A DNA stretch of 64,000 bases, from positions 15,418,100 through 15,482,099 of the forward strand of contig NW_004454166.1 of assembly GCF_000283155.1 (NCBI RefSeq), in the 5' to 3' direction. The position numbers were made by a program, and so were the translations under genes. A model generated the notes under the pieces. The model did not search any database, was not told the origin of the DNA, and was given only the letters and a program-made list of their open reading frames with translations. Each line of letters begins with the position of its first letter. Positions within the stretch are counted from its first letter, which is position 1. Positions 60,591-64,000 of the stretch are shown here, piece by piece. This DNA comes from Ceratotherium simum simum (taxonomy: Eukaryota; Chordata; Mammalia; Perissodactyla; Rhinocerotidae).

Positions 60591-60825
60591 ACACCTCTTC
60601 AGATATGCTTTAAGTATATTTGATCCTGCTTAATTTCAAGCTGAGACCCCCACTCCCACAGAACGAGAGAGTTCTCTTCACTGACCTTACTTATCAAAGA
60701 ACTAGAAAAAGGGCACTATTTGAGTTAAGTAGAGGAACACCTTTGCCTAGGCAATAAAATGAATAGTACTGTATGGTAGTTAAGATCGTGATCTAGAGCC
60801 AGACTAGCCAGTTTAGAATCTTAAA

Positions 60826-61447
60826 TCTTTGTGAAGTCTGTGTAGCAGTGCATTGCCCTGGCTCAGCTGCTGGTGGAGCAGAACATCCCAGCCATTGCCA
60901 TCCACTGTCAGATGCCCCAGGAGGAGAGGCTTTCTCAGCATCAGCAGTCTAAAGATTTTCAACAATGAATTCTTGTGGCTACCAACCTATTCGGCCAAGC
61001 CATGGACATGAGGCGGATGAACATTGCCTTTAACTACGACATGCCTGAGGATTCTGACACCTACCTGCATCGTGTGGCCAGAGCAGACAGGTTTGGCACC
61101 AAGGGCTTAGCCATCATTTGTGTCAGATGAGAATGATGCCAAGATCCTCAGTGATGTGCAGGATCTCTTGGAGGTCAACATTAGTGAGCTGCCTGATGAG
61201 ATAGGCATTTCCTCCTACATTGAACAGACACAGTAGAGGACTCACCCACTCATTCTGGAATGTACAGGTCTGTCCCTCTTCAGGAGACGACACCAGGCGT
61301 GGGGGTGAAGGAGACACTACTGCCACCTCCCCCTGATAATTCGCAATCCCCACCCCATGGCTTCCCTCTTTGCATCACCACCACTCCTAAACCCCCATTT
61401 CCTGATTTGTCAGAATTTTTTTTAACAAAACTTAAAAATAAAAAATG
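60826..61447 (+). pseudogene. DDX39B-type DEAD-box helicase processed pseudogene, 5'-truncated
   Basis: Intronless copy of the C-terminal third of a UAP56/DDX39-type RNA helicase (mRNA export and splicing). Recognisable pieces: [46 protein letters not shown] (helicase motif VI region) and the C-terminal I-S-S-Y-I-E-Q-T. The ancestral stop is at 61234-61236, followed by 3' UTR sequence and an AATAAA-like A-rich end near 61434-61446. It is dead: in-frame stops at 60843-60845 (TAG) and 60966-60968 (TGA), a 2-nt deletion frameshift near 61115, and substitutions such as HRG to HCQ. Exons are joined without introns, so it is a retrocopy made by L1 machinery. DDX39B is favoured over DDX39A by overall fit, but this is not certain. 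Confidence 0.9.
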
Positions 61448-61454
61448 TTTATAG

Positions 61455-61655
61455 ATCAGCGCTTGCTAAAAATGTGAATTGAGACAAGTTACTTAACCTT
61501 TCTGTGCCTCAGCTTCCTGAACTGGAAAGGGGGGGATAATAACAGTACTTATCTAATAGCTTTTTGGGAAGGTTTAGATGAATCAATACATGAAAAGTAC
61601 TTAAAACTGCTTAGCACATGGTAAGTGCTCAAAATGTTTATGCTTATTAATAATT
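61455..61655 (+). repeat. MIR SINE
   Basis: Sense copy directly after the helicase pseudogene: ACAAGTTACTTAACCTTTCT, GTGCCTCAGCTTCCTG and GCACATGGTAAGTGCTCA. Confidence 0.75.
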
Positions 61656-61730
61656 ATTATTCTGTATTACAATTTTTAGCTTACAAAGCAGCAGAATTCC
61701 TTGAGAACATAATTAAAGAATCATTTATTG

Positions 61731-61950
61731 GGCCAGCCCAGTGGCTTAGTGGTTAAGTGCACGCGCTCCGCTGCTGGCAGCTCAGGGTTCGGATCCTGGG
61801 CGCGCACCGACGCACCGGTTCTCCGGCCACGCTGAGGCCACGTCCCACATACAGCAACGAGAAGGATGTGCAACTATGATGTACAACTATCTACTGGGGC
61901 TTTGGGGGAAAAAAATAAATAAATAAAATTAAAAAAAAAAAAAAAAAAAA
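61731..61950 (+). repeat. ERE SINE, short form
   Basis: 16-bp target duplication AAAGAATCATTTATTG (61715-61730, 61951-61966) and an A-run of about 24 bases, suggesting a recent insertion. Confidence 0.95.
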
Positions 61951-62297
61951 AAAGAATCATTTATTGAGTGTGGACCGTGGAATGGTGCTGGTTTATAAAC
62001 TGTTACTAGTCCCTAACAAGAAAACAACAGAATATGAGAATAAGTGTCTAGAAAACTTTCAGAGCAATTTGACAGAGAAATATTATTTCTATTGAATCCA
62101 ATAATAAAAATTTTGGATTAATATTCTGTATTTGGTTTTTATTTCAATTTTTAGTTATTTATTTTAATTGTATTTTTACAAAAGTATTAGTCCACAAAGA
62201 ATTGGAAATTTCTTTAAAAATGATCCTTCACCACAATTTGAGAAGCAGTAGTCTAATTTCTTAAATATATGTATCCCTTTAAAAAAATCAAATTTTT

Positions 62298-62565
62298 ATT
62301 TTATTTTATTTTTTATTTATTTATTTTTTTGGTGAGGAAGATTAGCCCTGAGCTAACACCTGTTGCCAATCCTCCTCTTTTTGCTGAGGAAGATTGGCCC
62401 TGGGCTAATATCCGTGCCCATCTTTCTCTACTTTATACATGGGATGCCTGCCACAGCATGGCTTGATAAGCAATGCGTAGGTTCACACCCAGGATCCGGA
62501 CCTGCAAACCCTGGGCCACTGAAGGAGAGTGCACAAACTTAACCGGTATGCCACCAGGCTGGCCC
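62298..62565 (-). repeat. ERE SINE, medium form
   Basis: (ATTT)n tail at left. Flanks TCAAATTTTT and TCAATTTTTT. Confidence 0.92.
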
Positions 62566-62757
62566 TCAATTTTTTTTTTTTTGTATTTTACAAGTAATAT
62601 ATTAATATATTCTCTATTTGAGTGTGGTTTTTTTTTTTACCTTTTATTATGGAAAATTTCAAACATACAAATAAATGGAATAGTTTAATGATCCCCAATT
62701 ACCAATCACTGATAATTTAAAATCACTGATAATTTAAAAATTATGAATGTAGAGCAG

Positions 62758-62925
62758 TAGTTCTCAAACTTTTAACATGCATCAGAATCACATGGAGGGC
62801 TGTGAAACAGAAATTTATTGTTTCTGATTCGAGATGGGGCCCAAGAATTTGCATTTCTAGCAGATTCTCGGGTGATGCTGATGCTGCTGATAGTGTAGGA
62901 GCCAAACTAGGAGAACCAGTGATGT
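62758..62925 (+). mobile_element. MER5-type hAT element
   Basis: Begins AGTAGTTCTCAAACTTTTAA and ends GGAGAACCAGTG, with CATCAGAATCACATGGAGGG inside. Confidence 0.6.
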
Positions 62926-63905
62926 AACCAGTTAAGATTTTTCTGCAACCCCTATACCAAGAGTTGGACCCCTTAGCCTAAAGCATGTGTTTCTTGCTAA
63001 ACCCAAGGTAGACTATTAGAATATATTCCCAATAACTTTTTTTCTTTCTTTCTTTCTTTTTTTTTTGCTAACCTGAGCCCACAGAATGTGCTTTTCCAGA
63101 CTATTAGGCCATCTACTTCTTGAGACCCGATGACAGCATTTTTGCCTTGCCTCCTTTTTACATTCTTGCTTACGTGTTCCTTTTTCTAATGAGCAACCTA
63201 AGTGTCTATGAAATATTTTTCCTTCTCACTTGTTTTCTGAAAATCTTACTCTAGGACTTTCTATATCAATATTCTGACATTCTTGTTTCATCTATAACTT
63301 TACCCACTCTCCACCACTCCACTCAATTTTTGTTCTTTATTATTATTATTTTTTTTAGGTAAAAGTTACATACACTGAAATGCACAGATTTTAACTCTAC
63401 AGTTTTTTGAAAGGATACGCCCATGTAACCTACACCTCTGGACTACTTTTAAAGAAAAGAAGATACTCTTCAGCATTGACTTAGTTTTCTTATAATGGCA
63501 GTTAAATATTTAGAAACATAAGACTAGATTCTTATACAACAGTAAACTAAAATAGATTTAAAAGTAAAATGTAAAGATTCCAAAACCAATAGATATACAA
63601 GTTAACAGTCATTAATTTCAAAAGAAAAAACTGTTTAGCTACAAAAAAATCCTTGCTGACAACATGAATATAGTGCTGACTCCTACAGCAAAGAGTCTTT
63701 AGCCAATGATATAGGTGATACTCAAAATATTTAGTAACTGGTACTAAATGGGCACCAACCGTTCAAAATACATGTTGTCCTTAAACAACTAGTAGGCCCA
63801 AATCTTTGTATATTAGCTGAATACCAGCATGAATGTAACTTCACTGCAATGGGCTATGTGACAATGACTCAATTGTATCAATAAATTTCTATATACCTTC
63901 ATTTC

Positions 63906-64000
63906 TTTTTTTTTTTTTTTTTTTTAAAGATTTTATTTATTTTATTTTTTTCCCCCCAAAGCCCCAGTAGACAGTTGTATGTCATAGCTGCACATCCTTC
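63906..64000 (-). repeat. ERE SINE, short form, cut by the window end
   Basis: T-run, (ATTT)n, then CCCCAAAGCCCCAGTAGACAG and CATCCTTC at the last base. The head lies beyond 64000. Confidence 0.93.

Larger units (their letters stand above)
55521..64000. other. Intergenic flank upstream of PTBP3
   Basis: No gene recognised beyond the pseudogene. Repeats are listed separately. About 55521-56290, 57310-58310, 58810-59180, 61970-62280 and 62930-63900 hold nothing I can name beyond AT-rich sequence. 56640-57300 resembles an L1 3' end. In human, the next gene in this direction is HSDL2 (established map knowledge), but no exon of it is visible here. Confidence 0.6.

Noticed and set aside
61260..61454. 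64-codon frame rich in Pro and Thr
   Set aside because: Lies in the 3' UTR of the helicase retrocopy; chance frame.

Overview
This is a mammalian nuclear window. About forty copies of a tRNA-derived SINE (body opening near GGCCGGCCCCGTGGC, A/T-rich tail) match the equine repetitive element (ERE) family, so the source is most likely a perissodactyl such as horse, other equid, rhinoceros or tapir. I cannot separate these from sequence alone. There are no bacterial-style genes or operons.

The one gene I can support is the 5' part of PTBP3 (polypyrimidine tract-binding protein 3, ROD1) on the minus strand. Four exons were found by protein similarity plus splice sites: exon 1 (54745-54752, ATG plus 5 nt, inside a CpG island), exon 2 (51791-51824, 34 nt), exon 3 (20174-20246, with an alternative in-frame donor to 20165) and exon 4 (708-877). 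They join in phase to 95 codons: the N-terminal localisation region and the first half of RRM1. The rest of the gene lies left of position 1. Intron sizes are about 2.9 kb, 31.5 kb and 19.3 kb.

The introns are full of mobile-element remains: EREs in both orientations, L1 fragments (one with a 5' inversion), solo LTRs with clear target duplications, hAT- and Tigger-type DNA transposons and MIRs. I describe EREs as three forms. The short form (about 200-225 bp) ends in the CTACTGGGGCTTTGGGG block. The medium form (about 240 bp) ends in a GGAAGATnnGC...TTAGCTCAGGG tail. The long form (about 300 bp) has both. One ERE near 38.5 kb contains a 186-nt run of N. From 48.35 to 56.29 kb, around exons 1 and 2 and the CpG island, no ERE is seen.

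Right of the CpG island (about 55.5-64 kb) the sequence looks intergenic. It holds EREs, an L1 3' end, LTR-like sequence and a 5'-truncated, disabled processed pseudogene of a DDX39B/DDX39A-type DEAD-box helicase (60826-61447).

The most interesting signals concern regulated production of PTBP3 N-terminal forms. Skipping the 34-nt exon 2 creates a 20-codon frame that ends in a TGA overlapping the next in-frame ATG (ATGA). A pyrimidine-rich PTB-like tract lies upstream of exon 2. Exon 3 has tandem donors 9 nt apart. I found no wholly new biological system.
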